DNA of 46,326 nt from an uncultured Ellagibacter sp. (GCF_934617235.1 NZ_CAKTTZ010000015.1:1-46326), one strand, 5' to 3'; numbered from the stretch's first letter, positions 24,153 through 32,393 are shown. The notes: generated by a model not told the origin, from the sequence alone. A program made the numbers and translations.

Positions 24153-24475
24153 CATCCAGTTCACAGCCCTAGCGGCTTATTACAATGATAAAGGCCATGC
24201 AATTTTAGCACGTCCACAACCTGCGTTTTGGTATTTCCGATAACTCCAAAGGCTATTACAAAACCTATCCCTACGCCCTTTAAACGCCCTCGAGTGTTCG
24301 TAGCGAATTTTCTTTGCCAGGCAGCGCTCTATGCGTCTGATCTACACGCCCCGTCGCTCGGCTTGACGGCGCAACTCCTGTTGAGCCATCGAAAGATATT
24401 CTACGGGCACGCTTTTCGTCAACCAAACGCCATTTTGAGCTTAGTCTACATTTCGCAATATGCCAAGAACGCCTC

Positions 24476-25039
24476 TAGGGAAGCGCTGATTAATTCGCGG
24501 CCGACGGCGCGCCGCACGCCGCCCAATCCATCCCCCGACCTGCGGGAACGGCCTTGACTTGAGATAATATTCCCAGGTCAAAGCGATAAAACGGGAGGCG
24601 CGCCATGGACCGACAGACCACCATCGCCGATACCGAGGACTCCTCGCTCAGGCGCTCGACCAAGCGCGAGGCGTTCCTGGAGGCCATGGACGCGGCGATT
24701 CCCTGGGGCGAGCTGGTCGCCGCCGCCGTCGAGCCCTTCTACTATCCCGGCAAGCGCGGCCGCAGGCCCATGGGGGTCGAGAAGATGCTCAGGATGTACT
24801 TCCTGCAGCTGTGGTTCTGCTACACCGACTCGGGATACACCGACGTCGTCAAGAGGCCCGAGGTGGCCGGGGGCCCGGCGCTCGCCGAGGTGGAGTGGGT
24901 CGTCGCCGAGAAGCCGTCCAGGATCAGGGGCATGAGGGGCCTGGCTTGGGGGTTTGCTGGAACTAAATGCAAAGATCGCGGAAGGTCAGCGAAGGGTGGG
25001 AGACCAAGGAAGGCCTTAAAGAGGAAACTGCGGGCATAA
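24476..25039 (+). mobile_element. Remnant of an IS5-family insertion sequence
   Basis: The left part starts near 24476 with CTAGGGAAGCGCTGATTAAT, the form of end seen in IS5-group elements. It is followed by a short leader and the transposase start at 24605. I find no matching right-hand inverted repeat near 25030-25110, and the transposase is internally deleted, so the element is dead. It marks the left edge of the low-GC island. The 24165-24475 stretch before it holds no gene I can support. Confidence 0.7.
24605..25039 (+). pseudogene. Truncated IS5-family transposase
   Basis: 144 codons are open. The N-terminal 75 residues match the IS5 transposase N-terminal (DUF772) domain: STKREAFLEAMDAAIPWGEL, VEPFYYPGKRGRRPMGVEKM and LRMYFLQLWFCYTDSGYTD. 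The sequence then jumps to LAEVEWVVAEKPSRIRGM, which belongs far downstream in such proteins, so most of the DDE catalytic core is missing. The last 35 residues are unlike the family and probably lie beyond a frameshift or deletion junction. Full IS5 transposases are about 300-330 residues. No activity is expected. Confidence 0.8.
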
Positions 25040-25106
25040 GGCAACGCCGGCGTGCGGCAGTTCCAGAGCCGCCTCCTTGTGGATCCGCCCTGTTAATGGC
25101 ATGCCG

Positions 25107-25670
25107 CTAATTCGCATCATCTATCATGCCGTAGATACCGCGCGTCGCCACGCAATCCATAAGTGCCATCTTCTCGGGAGGTGTCAACATGCCCTCTTCT
25201 GCCCATTGGATGACCATACTCGCGATTGCCTGCGCAGTGAAGCGGACGAAAAAATCGAGCGTCTCGGGGTCAAAGGTTTTCTCATCACCCATATAACCCT
25301 CGATAAGTAGTCGCCAGCTGTCGAGATTTCGTGCCTGCATGTAATCACGAAGCGAATTCTGCCCGCGGAAGCGTACTGCCTGACAATAGAAATCCCTGTC
25401 GGCATACATCTTTTGAAGGCATTCATAGGTGATGCCGGACCAGTTATCCGTATGGTTCCTGATGAAGTCTTGCAAAGGGACGATGACGTCGTTCTCGAAG
25501 GTCCAATTGATCAGGTCATAGATATCGAGATAGTGATTATAGAACGTTCCTCGGCTCACCCCGCAGGCATTTGAAATATCGGATACCGTTACGGACTCCA
25601 ATGGCTTCTCGAGAATCAGGCTCTTAAGGGTGTTGGACAGCTCCCTTTTAACAAGATCATTGCGTTTCAT
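25107..25670 (-). CDS. TetR/AcrR-family transcriptional regulator
   Basis: 187 residues. The N-terminal helix-turn-helix is SVTVSDISNACGVSRGTFYNHYLDIYDL at about residues 25-52, an almost ideal TetR DNA-binding domain of the kind seen in DhaS-type regulators. The C-terminal ligand-binding half (residues 60-187) has no special marks. The ATG at 25670 has GGAAAGGG upstream; a GTG at 25679 is less likely. It is divergent from the SDR-ACAD-ETF-Fix operon, with a 300-bp control region carrying a perfect 10-bp inverted repeat. It probably represses that operon, and perhaps itself, until an acyl-CoA or related ligand binds, an inference from layout. Confidence 0.9.
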   Translation of the reverse strand: MKRNDLVKRELSNTLKSLILEKPLESVTVSDISNACGVSRGTFYNHYLDIYDLINWTFENDVIVPLQDFIRNHTDNWSGITYECLQKMYADRDFYCQAVRFRGQNSLRDYMQARNLDSWRLLIEGYMGDEKTFDPETLDFFVRFTAQAIASMVIQWAEEGMLTPPEKMALMDCVATRGIYGMIDDAN

Positions 25671-25738
25671 GGAAAACACCCTTTCCCCAAAACCTGTCTA
25701 AGTATAAAACGAACAGGGGCATTAAGCTCGCCATCATC

Positions 25739-25765
25739 TTGAACATCAGGATAGGTGATGTTCAA
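25739..25765. promoter_or_regulatory. Candidate TetR operator in the divergent control region
   Basis: TTGAACATCA and TGATGTTCAA are perfect 10-bp arms with a 7-bp spacer, 69 bases upstream of the tetR start and about 205 bases upstream of the SDR start. Two-fold symmetry and size suit a TetR dimer. A -10/-35 assignment is not clear. Confidence 0.6.
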
Positions 25766-25910
25766 ACATTTAACAAACCCTACGCACCGTTCAGTTTTCG
25801 GACAGTCAGAGAGAGCTGTATAGGTTCTAAACAGGGTATCCCCATTGGTTATGGTACTTCGTGAGCGCTCGGCGTAAGTTCAATTCAGCAAAGGACGCAA
25901 GGGTGCCCAT

Positions 25911-25940
25911 TTGACATCAGATTTTCGAAATACGTCGAAA
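25911..25940 (+). promoter_or_regulatory. Possible promoter and second palindrome ahead of the SDR gene
   Basis: TTGACA at 25911-25916 is a consensus -35 box, but no good -10 lies at 17 bases. Downstream TTTCGA-AATACG-TCGAAA (25923-25940) is an inverted repeat with 6-bp arms. The pair could be a promoter overlapped by an operator; weak evidence. Confidence 0.3.
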
Positions 25941-25970
25941 TATGCGTCCAAGGACCTGAAGGAGGCCACC

Positions 25971-26909
25971 ATGGAAGACTACGCTAGCAAGACCATCGTT
26001 ATCACAGGAGGTACCTCGGGACTCGGGCTTGCCCTTGCTCGCATCCTGGGGAAGCGCGGAGCACACATTGTCATCACGGGCCGACGAACCGAGAAAGGCG
26101 ATGCCGCCGTTGCCACGCTAAGCGAAGAAAACATCGAGGCAAAATTCATCCAGCAAGACGTCACCTCCGAAGAGGATTGGAACAAGCTTGCCTTCACGGT
26201 GAAGCAGGAATACGGAAAGGTTGACTACCTGTTCAACAATGCGGGTGTGATGCTACAGCCCAATGCGCTTATGAAGACAACGCTGGAAGACTGGCACTGG
26301 ATTGTCGACACGAACTTCTGGGGCTCCCTGTACGGCCTTCGCATCTTCGGGGGCCTCATGTTCACACAACCGGAAGGCGGCCGCATTGTGACGACGGCTT
26401 CCACTGCAGGCGTATCGGCGTTTTCCGGGTGGGCACCCTATTCAGTCACCAAGACCGCGCTTGTGCGTCTGGTGGAAAACTACCAGACCGAGGCTGCAAA
26501 GTTCGGTTTGGAGAAGGTGAAGTACAACATCTCCTTGCCGGGTGTCTTCGAGTCCGATATTGCCAACAGCACGCTGCACCGCGGCGAACGCTACAACAAC
26601 ATCGGCAGCAATGGCGAGGAAATGCCCCAATCTGTCGCGCACACCGAAGCCGGTGACCGTCTCGGCATGCTTACGGCCGAGGAGACAGCACTAATTATTC
26701 TCGATCAGATTGACGAAGGTCGATTCTACCTGCTTCCCCATGCCGATCTCACCGAGCGTGTGGTCAGTTTGGAAGCTGAAGCTCTCAACAACAATGGTCA
26801 GCCCTGCGACCAAGCCATCGTCGACTTCGCATTTTATGCCGAGAAGCTGGCTGCTCAGGGAATCACGGGAGGCGGCGACAATGTCAGCCGTCTGACCATG
26901 AGCAACTAA
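25971..26909 (+). CDS. Short-chain dehydrogenase/reductase (SDR)
   Basis: 312 residues. SDR landmarks: cofactor motif TGGTSGLG at about residues 12-19; GRR after the second strand, which suggests NADP(H); NNAG at about 88-91; the catalytic Ser in TASTAGVSAFSG; and the catalytic pair in YSVTK. It is some 50 residues longer than classical SDRs, with an extended substrate loop and C-terminus. It would oxidise a secondary alcohol or reduce a ketone in the cytoplasm. It is the first gene of a six-gene operon with an acyl-CoA dehydrogenase and an ETF/Fix chain. The product probably works on the same carbon skeleton as the dehydrogenase. The ATG at 25971 follows GGAGG. The substrate is unknown. Confidence 0.92.
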   Translation: MEDYASKTIVITGGTSGLGLALARILGKRGAHIVITGRRTEKGDAAVATLSEENIEAKFIQQDVTSEEDWNKLAFTVKQEYGKVDYLFNNAGVMLQPNALMKTTLEDWHWIVDTNFWGSLYGLRIFGGLMFTQPEGGRIVTTASTAGVSAFSGWAPYSVTKTALVRLVENYQTEAAKFGLEKVKYNISLPGVFESDIANSTLHRGERYNNIGSNGEEMPQSVAHTEAGDRLGMLTAEETALIILDQIDEGRFYLLPHADLTERVVSLEAEALNNNGQPCDQAIVDFAFYAEKLAAQGITGGGDNVSRLTMSN

Positions 26910-26948
26910 ACCTCAGACAGCAAGGAAGATCATGAGTTAGGAGTACCC

Positions 26949-28106
26949 ATGTCGTATTTTCTTAATGACGAGCTGGAGCTTCTCCAGGAAAGTGCACGCG
27001 AGTTTGCCGAGCAGTACGTTGCCCCAGCCGTTGCCGGTATGGAGGAAAGCAACGAATTCCCTCGTGACCTGTATTTGAAGGCGGGAGAACTCGGATTTTT
27101 GAGTCTTATCGTTCCCGAGCAGATTGGTGGCGCGGGGATGGGTCTCACGGCAGTAGGCGTAGTTGCCGAAGAAATCGCAAAAGTATCCCCAGCATTTGCC
27201 ATCAGCTTCTATGTTGACAGCTGCATGGTAAGTTATCTCATGGAGTCGCCGAACAGGGAGGTACTCCTGAAGAAATACCTTCCCGGTCTGATGACGGGAT
27301 GGACCGTGATGGCAGCGGGAATCACGCCGCCACAAGGATCCACGAATATCCCCGAGTGGCCTGTGCTTGCCAAGCGCGATGGGGACGATTGGATTTTGAA
27401 CGGCAGCAAGCTGTACGTGACCAACTGCGGAAAAGCCGATCTGGTGGCCTTTGTCGGGCTAACCGAAGATGGAGAGATGCGCTGCTTTATCGTAGAGACC
27501 TCCGACCCCGGGGTCGATGACGACCACATCGAGAGCAAGCTCGGACTGGCTGGCAACGGTTCCGGATCTTACTTCCTCACCGATGTTCGCGTCTCCGATG
27601 AGTACAGCTTCCCGAAGAACCCACTTGAGGGAATGGGGCCTGGCAACGCGCTTTGCGCAGCGGTCGCCCTCGGATGCGCGGAAGGCGCACTTGCCCGCAC
27701 GATGGACTTCGTGAAGGAACGCAGTCACAAGGGCAAACCGGTCGGCGCTCGTCAGGTGGTTTCTCATCGTATCGCGCGGATGTGGGGAGCTATCGAGCAA
27801 TCTCGTGCCCTTATCTTCGAAGCACTCGGCATGGCCGATCGTGTCATTGCCGGAGTGAACCGCTCGGAGGGACCGAAAGCAAAGATGCTCACCAACACGG
27901 CGAAATATACCGCATGCGAAATGGCCGTGGATGTGACGAAGCAATGCGTGTGGCTTCATGGTGGGCTCGGTGTTGTGGAGGAGACCGGCATCGCCCGTTA
28001 TCTGCGCGATGCCGAGACGCTCTGCGTGGCAGACGGAACTCCCGACCTCCATGTGGAGTCGGTGGCATTCTTACTTGGAATGCCGGATGCCCAACTTACC
28101 GTTTAG
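26949..28106 (+). CDS. Acyl-CoA dehydrogenase family protein
   Basis: 385 residues, normal length and fold order. N-terminal helical domain (FLNDELELLQESAREFAEQ); central beta domain with the FAD-contact stretch AAGITPPQGSTN and DDWILNGSKLYVTN; and C-terminal helical domain with RQVVSHRIARMWG and WLHGGLGVVEETGIARYLRDA. The catalytic-base region, usually YEGT, reads VADGT, placing Asp362 where Glu is expected. It would introduce, or in reverse remove, an alpha-beta double bond in an acyl-CoA with electrons moved to or from the ETF encoded downstream. Second gene of the operon, 39 bp after the SDR gene, with AGGAGT upstream of its ATG. No acyl-CoA ligase or CoA-transferase is in the window. Confidence 0.94.
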   Translation: MSYFLNDELELLQESAREFAEQYVAPAVAGMEESNEFPRDLYLKAGELGFLSLIVPEQIGGAGMGLTAVGVVAEEIAKVSPAFAISFYVDSCMVSYLMESPNREVLLKKYLPGLMTGWTVMAAGITPPQGSTNIPEWPVLAKRDGDDWILNGSKLYVTNCGKADLVAFVGLTEDGEMRCFIVETSDPGVDDDHIESKLGLAGNGSGSYFLTDVRVSDEYSFPKNPLEGMGPGNALCAAVALGCAEGALARTMDFVKERSHKGKPVGARQVVSHRIARMWGAIEQSRALIFEALGMADRVIAGVNRSEGPKAKMLTNTAKYTACEMAVDVTKQCVWLHGGLGVVEETGIARYLRDAETLCVADGTPDLHVESVAFLLGMPDAQLTV

Positions 28107-28123
28107 CAACTCACTTCTACGAT

Positions 28124-28161
28124 GAAACGGAGAGAAGCTTTCCATAGCTTTTCTCCGTTTC
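28124..28161 (+). promoter_or_regulatory. First of two hairpins between the dehydrogenase gene and etfB
   Basis: GAAACGGAGAGAAGCT pairs with AGCTTTTCTCCGTTTC, 16 bp with one mismatch, around a 6-base loop. It begins 17 bases after the dehydrogenase stop. There is no T run after it, only CCCCC, so it looks more like an RNA-processing or 3'-protecting stem than a terminator. Confidence 0.65.
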
Positions 28162-28216
28162 CCCCAGAGAGCATTGAGACAAACGTCATAGATGGCATGC
28201 CCTCACTCTCTGGGGG
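28161..28216 (+). promoter_or_regulatory. Second hairpin between the dehydrogenase gene and etfB
   Basis: CCCCCAGAGAG pairs perfectly with CTCTCTGGGGG over a 34-base loop, adjoining the first hairpin. It ends 33 bases before the etfB start. The two stems fill nearly the whole 143-bp gap, which is long for this otherwise tight operon. Confidence 0.65.
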
Positions 28217-28249
28217 AATACAGAAAAGCGGATAGGAGCAGGTACTGTC

Positions 28250-29005
28250 GTGAATATTCTCGTTGCATATAAAGTGGTTCCCGACGACCAAGATATTCAA
28301 GTTAGGAAGGACCATTCGCTGGACATGTCGAAGGCAAAGAGCGTCGTGTCAGCCTACGACTTGAATGCCATTGAGGCAGCTGCACAACTGGCTGAGGCTA
28401 ATCCCGGTTCCACGGTGACCGCTATAACCACAGGTCCCGCCTCAATCGACGACTCAAAGCTCAAGAAGAACGTGCTTGCTCGCGGAGTGAACGAGCTGCA
28501 CATGGTTGCCGACGACGCCTGTCTAAATATGGACAGTGCTCAAACATCCGAGGTGCTCGCCGCGATGCTAGCCGACTTGTCCTGGGATGTCGTAATTTGC
28601 GGCGATGGGTCGGCAGACGAGTACGCCCAGCAGGTGGACGTGCAACTCGCAGCACGTCTTGGCGTCCCGTCCGTCAATGCAGTGACCTCTATCGCGGTCG
28701 AGGGAGACGCTCTTATCGTCGAGCGAACGCTTGAAGATGCGATTGAAGAAGTTCGTGTCCCTCTTCCCTCAGTCGTGGCCGTCACTCCTGATATAGCCGA
28801 ACCACGCATCCCCGGCATGAAGGATATCCTTGCCGCTGGCAAGAAGCCCATGGAAGTCAGTCTCTCCCCCATCGCTCCCAAAGCTGCCATAGAAGTTGTT
28901 TCTTGCTCGGCATTCGAGGCTAAGGAGCGGACGTGCGAAGTACTTGATGCTTCGGAATCCGGCGCAATCGAGCAATTTGCCGCTGCTCTCAAGGCTGCAT
29001 TGTAG
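28250..29005 (+). CDS. Electron transfer flavoprotein beta subunit (EtfB/FixA)
   Basis: 251 residues. The N-terminus MNILVAYKVVPDDQD and SAYDLNAIEAAAQLAE are typical of EtfB/FixA, followed by the nucleotide-binding stretch VICGDGSADEYAQQVDVQLA. With the alpha subunit at 29054 it forms a soluble FAD (and AMP or second FAD) protein. It shuttles electrons between the acyl-CoA dehydrogenase upstream and FixC downstream. The start codon is GTG at 28250, with GGAG about 11 bases upstream. The presence of FixC/FixX next door places it in the FixAB group, some of which bifurcate electrons; whether this one does cannot be read here. Confidence 0.93.
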   Translation: MNILVAYKVVPDDQDIQVRKDHSLDMSKAKSVVSAYDLNAIEAAAQLAEANPGSTVTAITTGPASIDDSKLKKNVLARGVNELHMVADDACLNMDSAQTSEVLAAMLADLSWDVVICGDGSADEYAQQVDVQLAARLGVPSVNAVTSIAVEGDALIVERTLEDAIEEVRVPLPSVVAVTPDIAEPRIPGMKDILAAGKKPMEVSLSPIAPKAAIEVVSCSAFEAKERTCEVLDASESGAIEQFAAALKAAL

Positions 29006-29053
29006 CCCGTGACTCCAATTTTGGTTCACGTTTCGATCAAAGGAGAACGTTTC

Positions 29054-29938
29054 ATGAAAGCACTGGTAATCGCAGAAAACGGAGACGCCGCGCGATTCCT
29101 TGCCGCTGGCGCACGCTCACTAGCCGACCAAGTCGTGCTCGCCTTTCTGGGAGATGCTCCGCTGGGGATTGCCGACAAGGCCTATTCCATCAAGGTTCCG
29201 GAAAACGCCGTGGTTGATGATGCCTACCTCACTGTCAAGAGCAGATATGACATCGAGTCGCCTGACGTGGTACTCGCCGAACCAACACGCCATGTTAAAA
29301 GCGTAGTCGGGCGTCTGGCGGCTTATGCCGATACAGCCGTTATCACAGATGCCACCGCATTCGCAGGGGAAGCTGCCAAGAGTCTATACTTCGGTGGTGT
29401 GGGTGAGCGCGTTCGCAAGAATTCCGGCCCTATCGGCTTCTATACGATGGATCCCAATCTTTTCCAAGATGCCGATATCTCAGGAACCGATGTGGTCGAG
29501 GAGCTTGCCTGGATAACACCGGAGCGTTCGCTTACGCTCGTTTCCTCCCGCAAACGCGATAAGAGTGGAGAAGACCTCTCCAAGGCCGATGTCGTGGTCG
29601 CCGCTGGGCGCGGTTTTGCAGAGGAATCCGATCTTGAGCTTGCTCGCAATTTGGCCGACAAGCTGGGAGGCGCCCTTGCTTGCTCGCGACCGCTCACGGA
29701 AGGCGTGAGCTGGTTGCCAAGCGACACCTATATTGGCGTATCGGGTCTCATGCTCGCCCCAAAAATTTACGTAGCCTGTGGCATATCCGGACAGATGCAG
29801 CACATGGTCGGCTGCAATCGATCAGGCACCATATTTGCCATCAACAAGGACAAGAATGCACCTATTTTCAAACAATGCGACCTTGGCTTAGTCGGAGATG
29901 TGAAGAACGTGATTCCTGCCATCGTGGCAGCGCTCTAG
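29054..29938 (+). CDS. Electron transfer flavoprotein alpha subunit (EtfA/FixB)
   Basis: 294 residues. The C-terminal FAD domain is well preserved: VVAAGRGFAEESDLELARNL, SRPLTEGVSWLPSDTYIGVS, MLAPKIYVACGISGQMQHM and FAINKDKNAPIFKQCDLGLV. It pairs with EtfB and holds the FAD that exchanges electrons with the dehydrogenase. ATG at 29054 follows AAAGGAG. It is 48 bp after etfB and 72 bp before the fixC-like gene. Sequence and order match fixABCX/caiABC-type clusters. Confidence 0.94.
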   Translation: MKALVIAENGDAARFLAAGARSLADQVVLAFLGDAPLGIADKAYSIKVPENAVVDDAYLTVKSRYDIESPDVVLAEPTRHVKSVVGRLAAYADTAVITDATAFAGEAAKSLYFGGVGERVRKNSGPIGFYTMDPNLFQDADISGTDVVEELAWITPERSLTLVSSRKRDKSGEDLSKADVVVAAGRGFAEESDLELARNLADKLGGALACSRPLTEGVSWLPSDTYIGVSGLMLAPKIYVACGISGQMQHMVGCNRSGTIFAINKDKNAPIFKQCDLGLVGDVKNVIPAIVAAL

Positions 29939-30010
29939 GATGCAGCAATTGTCCGGAGCCTTCATGCATCACATGAATGACCGAGTTTGGAGATGGGAAA
30001 GGAGTCTAAG

Positions 30011-31312
30011 GTGTCCGATGCCGATTTCGATATCATTGTTGTAGGAAGCGGATGCGCCGGGGCCGTTGCTGCCTATGTTGCCGCTAACGCTGGCAAGTCG
30101 GTCCTTGTCATCGAGCGGGGAAACTATGCAGGGGCCAAGAATATGACGGGCGGACGCATTTACGCGCACTCCTTGAAGGCGGTTTATCCCTGTTTCGAGA
30201 ACGAGGCGCCTATCGAGCGCAAGATCACGCATGAACGCATCGCTATGGCCGATGCCGAGTCATCCATGACAATTGACTTCACTTCTCCGGAACTCGCCCG
30301 CGAGGGCGCCGATTCCTATAGCGTGTTGCGCGGTCCCTTTGACCAATGGCTTGCCGAGAAGGCCGAGGAAGCGGGTGCGGAATACATCTACGGAATCGCT
30401 GTTGAGGAGCTCGTAAAGGACGATGCTGGCAAAGTTATAGGCGTGCGTGCCGGCGACGATGAGATTACCGCGAGCGTGGTGATAGTCGCAGAGGGCGTGA
30501 ACTCACTTCTTTCGGAGCGATTCCTTGGAAACGCACGACCCAAGCCACATCAAATGGCGATCGGCATAAAGGAGACGTTCGAACTACCCGCTTCCGTTAT
30601 TGACGACCGGTTCCTCTTGTCCGAAGGCGAGGGTGCGGCCATGCTCTTCGTAGGCGCACCCACTCACGGCAAGGTGGGTGGGGGTTTCCTATACACGAAC
30701 AAGGAGTCCATCTCGCTTGGGCTGGTGGCTACCATATCCACAGCAGCGGAAGCTACTAATAACACCCCCGTTTACCAGATGCTCGAGGATTTCAAGACTC
30801 ATCCTTCTGTCGCTCCTATTTTGCGCGGCGCGAAGTTGGTTGAACACTCGGGTCACATGGTTCCTGAAGGTGGATACGACATGATTCCCACCTACGTGTT
30901 CGATGGCGCGCTTTTGGTCGGTGAGGCTGCAGGGCTATGTATGAATATGGGATACCAGGTACGTGGTATGGATTTCGCCGTGGCAAGCGGACGCATGGCT
31001 GCAGAGGCGGCAATCGATGCGCTGGCCGCAGGGGATACGAGTGCCACGGGACTTGCTGGCTACAAAGAACGTATGGAGAACTCCTTCGTAATCAAGGATC
31101 TCGAAACCTTCCGGCGCTGGCCCCGTGTGATGGAGGATTGGGATGCCATGTTTAGCGATTATCCAACCATGGTGCGAGACATCTTGAATGCCATGTTCTG
31201 CGTGGATGGACAGCCCCAGGAACATTTGATCAAGCGCATTGTACCCATATTGAAAAAACGGGGATTGTTCAAACTCGGTCGCGAAATGAGGGGAGCGCTG
31301 AAGGTTCTATGA
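30011..31312 (+). CDS. FixC-family flavoprotein (ETF:quinone oxidoreductase-like)
   Basis: 433 residues. The FAD-binding Rossmann motif is FDIIVVGSGCAGAVAAY at residues 5-21 with ERGNYAGAKNMTGGRIY after it, the FixC signature. VIVAEGVNSLLSERFL and LLVGEAAGLCMNMGYQVRGM supply the second FAD contact. FixC takes electrons from ETF and, with FixX, passes them to quinone or ferredoxin/flavodoxin at the membrane. A GTG at 30011 is chosen because AAAGGAG lies seven bases before it. TTG or ATG codons upstream at 29987/29993 overlap that ribosome site. It overlaps fixX by 4 bp (ATGA). Confidence 0.93.
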   Translation: MSDADFDIIVVGSGCAGAVAAYVAANAGKSVLVIERGNYAGAKNMTGGRIYAHSLKAVYPCFENEAPIERKITHERIAMADAESSMTIDFTSPELAREGADSYSVLRGPFDQWLAEKAEEAGAEYIYGIAVEELVKDDAGKVIGVRAGDDEITASVVIVAEGVNSLLSERFLGNARPKPHQMAIGIKETFELPASVIDDRFLLSEGEGAAMLFVGAPTHGKVGGGFLYTNKESISLGLVATISTAAEATNNTPVYQMLEDFKTHPSVAPILRGAKLVEHSGHMVPEGGYDMIPTYVFDGALLVGEAAGLCMNMGYQVRGMDFAVASGRMAAEAAIDALAAGDTSATGLAGYKERMENSFVIKDLETFRRWPRVMEDWDAMFSDYPTMVRDILNAMFCVDGQPQEHLIKRIVPILKKRGLFKLGREMRGALKVL

Positions 31313-31608
31313 GCGAGATCATTTCCATTACGGTCAACATTGATGAGCTCCTTGCCGTGAACAAATACGAGGTAGATGAGGACCATGCTCATATCGAGTT
31401 GGTCGATGCCCCCGATATCGAGGAATTCAAGAAGCTTGTGCGGGTGTGCCCGGCGGCGCTCTACAAGATTGACGAGAACGGCAATCCCAGCTTTGACTAT
31501 GCAGGGTGTTTGGAATGCGGTACTTGCCGCATAGTCTGTGAAGATAGCATTATCAAAAGATGGGAAAACCCACACCCGACGATGGGCATCGAATATCGCT
31601 ACGGATAG
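31309..31608 (+). CDS. FixX-like ferredoxin
   Basis: 99 residues, the standard FixX length. The cluster motif is split as in the family: VRVCPAALYKIDENG in the middle, then YAGCLECGTCRIVCED, giving Cys residues for one 4Fe-4S cluster. FixX is the partner of FixC and carries electrons out of the ETF complex. The gene overlaps fixC by four bases and closes the six-gene operon. Just after it the sequence turns into gene remnants with no terminator that I can see, which suggests the original 3' end has been rearranged. Confidence 0.93.
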   Translation: MSEIISITVNIDELLAVNKYEVDEDHAHIELVDAPDIEEFKKLVRVCPAALYKIDENGNPSFDYAGCLECGTCRIVCEDSIIKRWENPHPTMGIEYRYG

Positions 31609-31626
31609 ATATTCCAGGAACGAACA

Positions 31627-31907
31627 TTGGCGGACCGTATGCGCGTACATGTGCATGTTGCCGAAGAACGGTATGAGCTTGCGATGCGCAGGGATATCGC
31701 GAACTTCCTGTTCGACAACCTCGCGCAGTTGCATGCCTACGACACGGTCAAGGTCTACTACGACAACGGCCAGCACACCATCGCGAAATCGCTTCACCGC
31801 GCGATCGAGTACGCGACCATACAGCCACCGCCACGGACGAGAAGCTCTTCGGCAAGTGGTCCGATTTCAAGAAGGACATACTGAAGAGATGCGCAAAAAG
31901 TTTTCCT
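31627..31907 (+). pseudogene. Remnant of a DUF3800 protein
   Basis: The stretch reads RRDIANFLFDNLAQLHAYDT then VKVYYDNGQHTIAKSLHRAI, matching the middle of DUF3800 proteins, where a YYDNGQ-type motif follows a helix and a tyrosine-aspartate turn. Soon after base 31810 the reading frame changes, and the C-terminal DUF3800-like piece (ATDEKLFGKWSDFKKDILKR) appears in another frame. About 35 family residues between the two pieces are missing, as is the N-terminal half with the family's acidic DES motif. A frameshift, an internal deletion and N-terminal loss make this a dead gene. DUF3800 genes are often carried by mobile or defence islands. Confidence 0.7.
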
Positions 31908-32035
31908 AGCGAAACGTCGATTGCTCGGTGCTTGCTGCGGGATTTCGCCGACACATGGACAGTTTGGAGAACTCGCCGATATTCAGCATGCCGAATGCCC
32001 CTTTCCCTGTTACTCACCTACTGTCAGGCCTAACC

Positions 32036-32127
32036 TTAGGAGAGAGCCAAGGGGGTGCCTTTCGGTTCTTCGACATGCCTTTCTATGATGTACTGGCGCA
32101 GCACGTCGGTCGCCCAGCGGCGGAACG
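32036..32127 (-). pseudogene. Fragment of a RhuM-family gene
   Basis: On the minus strand one frame reads FRRWATDVLRQYIIERHVEE before a stop at 32036. RhuM-family proteins contain a matching F-R-x-WAT-x-x-L-x-x-Y/F segment. Only about 30 residues remain, and they are fused directly to the DUF4143 fragment upstream in a different frame. This is a short match and should be taken as a lead. Confidence 0.5.
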
Positions 32128-32393
32128 AAGTCGACCTCCTTGCCGTAAAACTTGCCCACATGCACGCTCCATCCTTCGTAGAATAGCTGGAGATAAACGG
32201 CGTTCTCGAACAGTCGGCCGGTATCCGTGACCCTGTAGCCGGCCATCCAGGTCCTAAAGCCGGTGTCGACGATGTACTCCTTCGGGTTTGTCTTGAGGAT
32301 CGCCTTGCCGTGTAGGTCGTAACGCGTGGCGCGGTAGAACAGGAAAGCCTCCTCGAGGTATCTGTCGCGGCTTTTCAATCTGTTGCCCTTCAA
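32126..32393 (-). pseudogene. Fragment of a DUF4143 AAA ATPase
   Basis: About 90 residues on the minus strand match the DUF4143 domain: RYLEEAFLFYRATRYDLHGK, YIVDTGFRTWM, DTGRLFENAVYLQL and VGKFYGKEVDF. The N-terminal ATPase half is absent, and the sequence breaks immediately after the KEVDF motif into the RhuM-like piece. The intact gene at 8868-10097 shows what has been lost, though the two are different subgroups. No start codon or ribosome site is convincing. Confidence 0.75.

Noticed and set aside
22494..24188. A 564-codon plus-strand frame opposite the ABC permease
   Set aside because: No recognisable domain and strongly biased composition; the minus-strand permease explains the region.
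24165..24475. A small gene or leader RNA between the ABC permease and the IS remnant
   Set aside because: Short frames occur, but none has a ribosome site or family match and no known riboswitch fold is evident.
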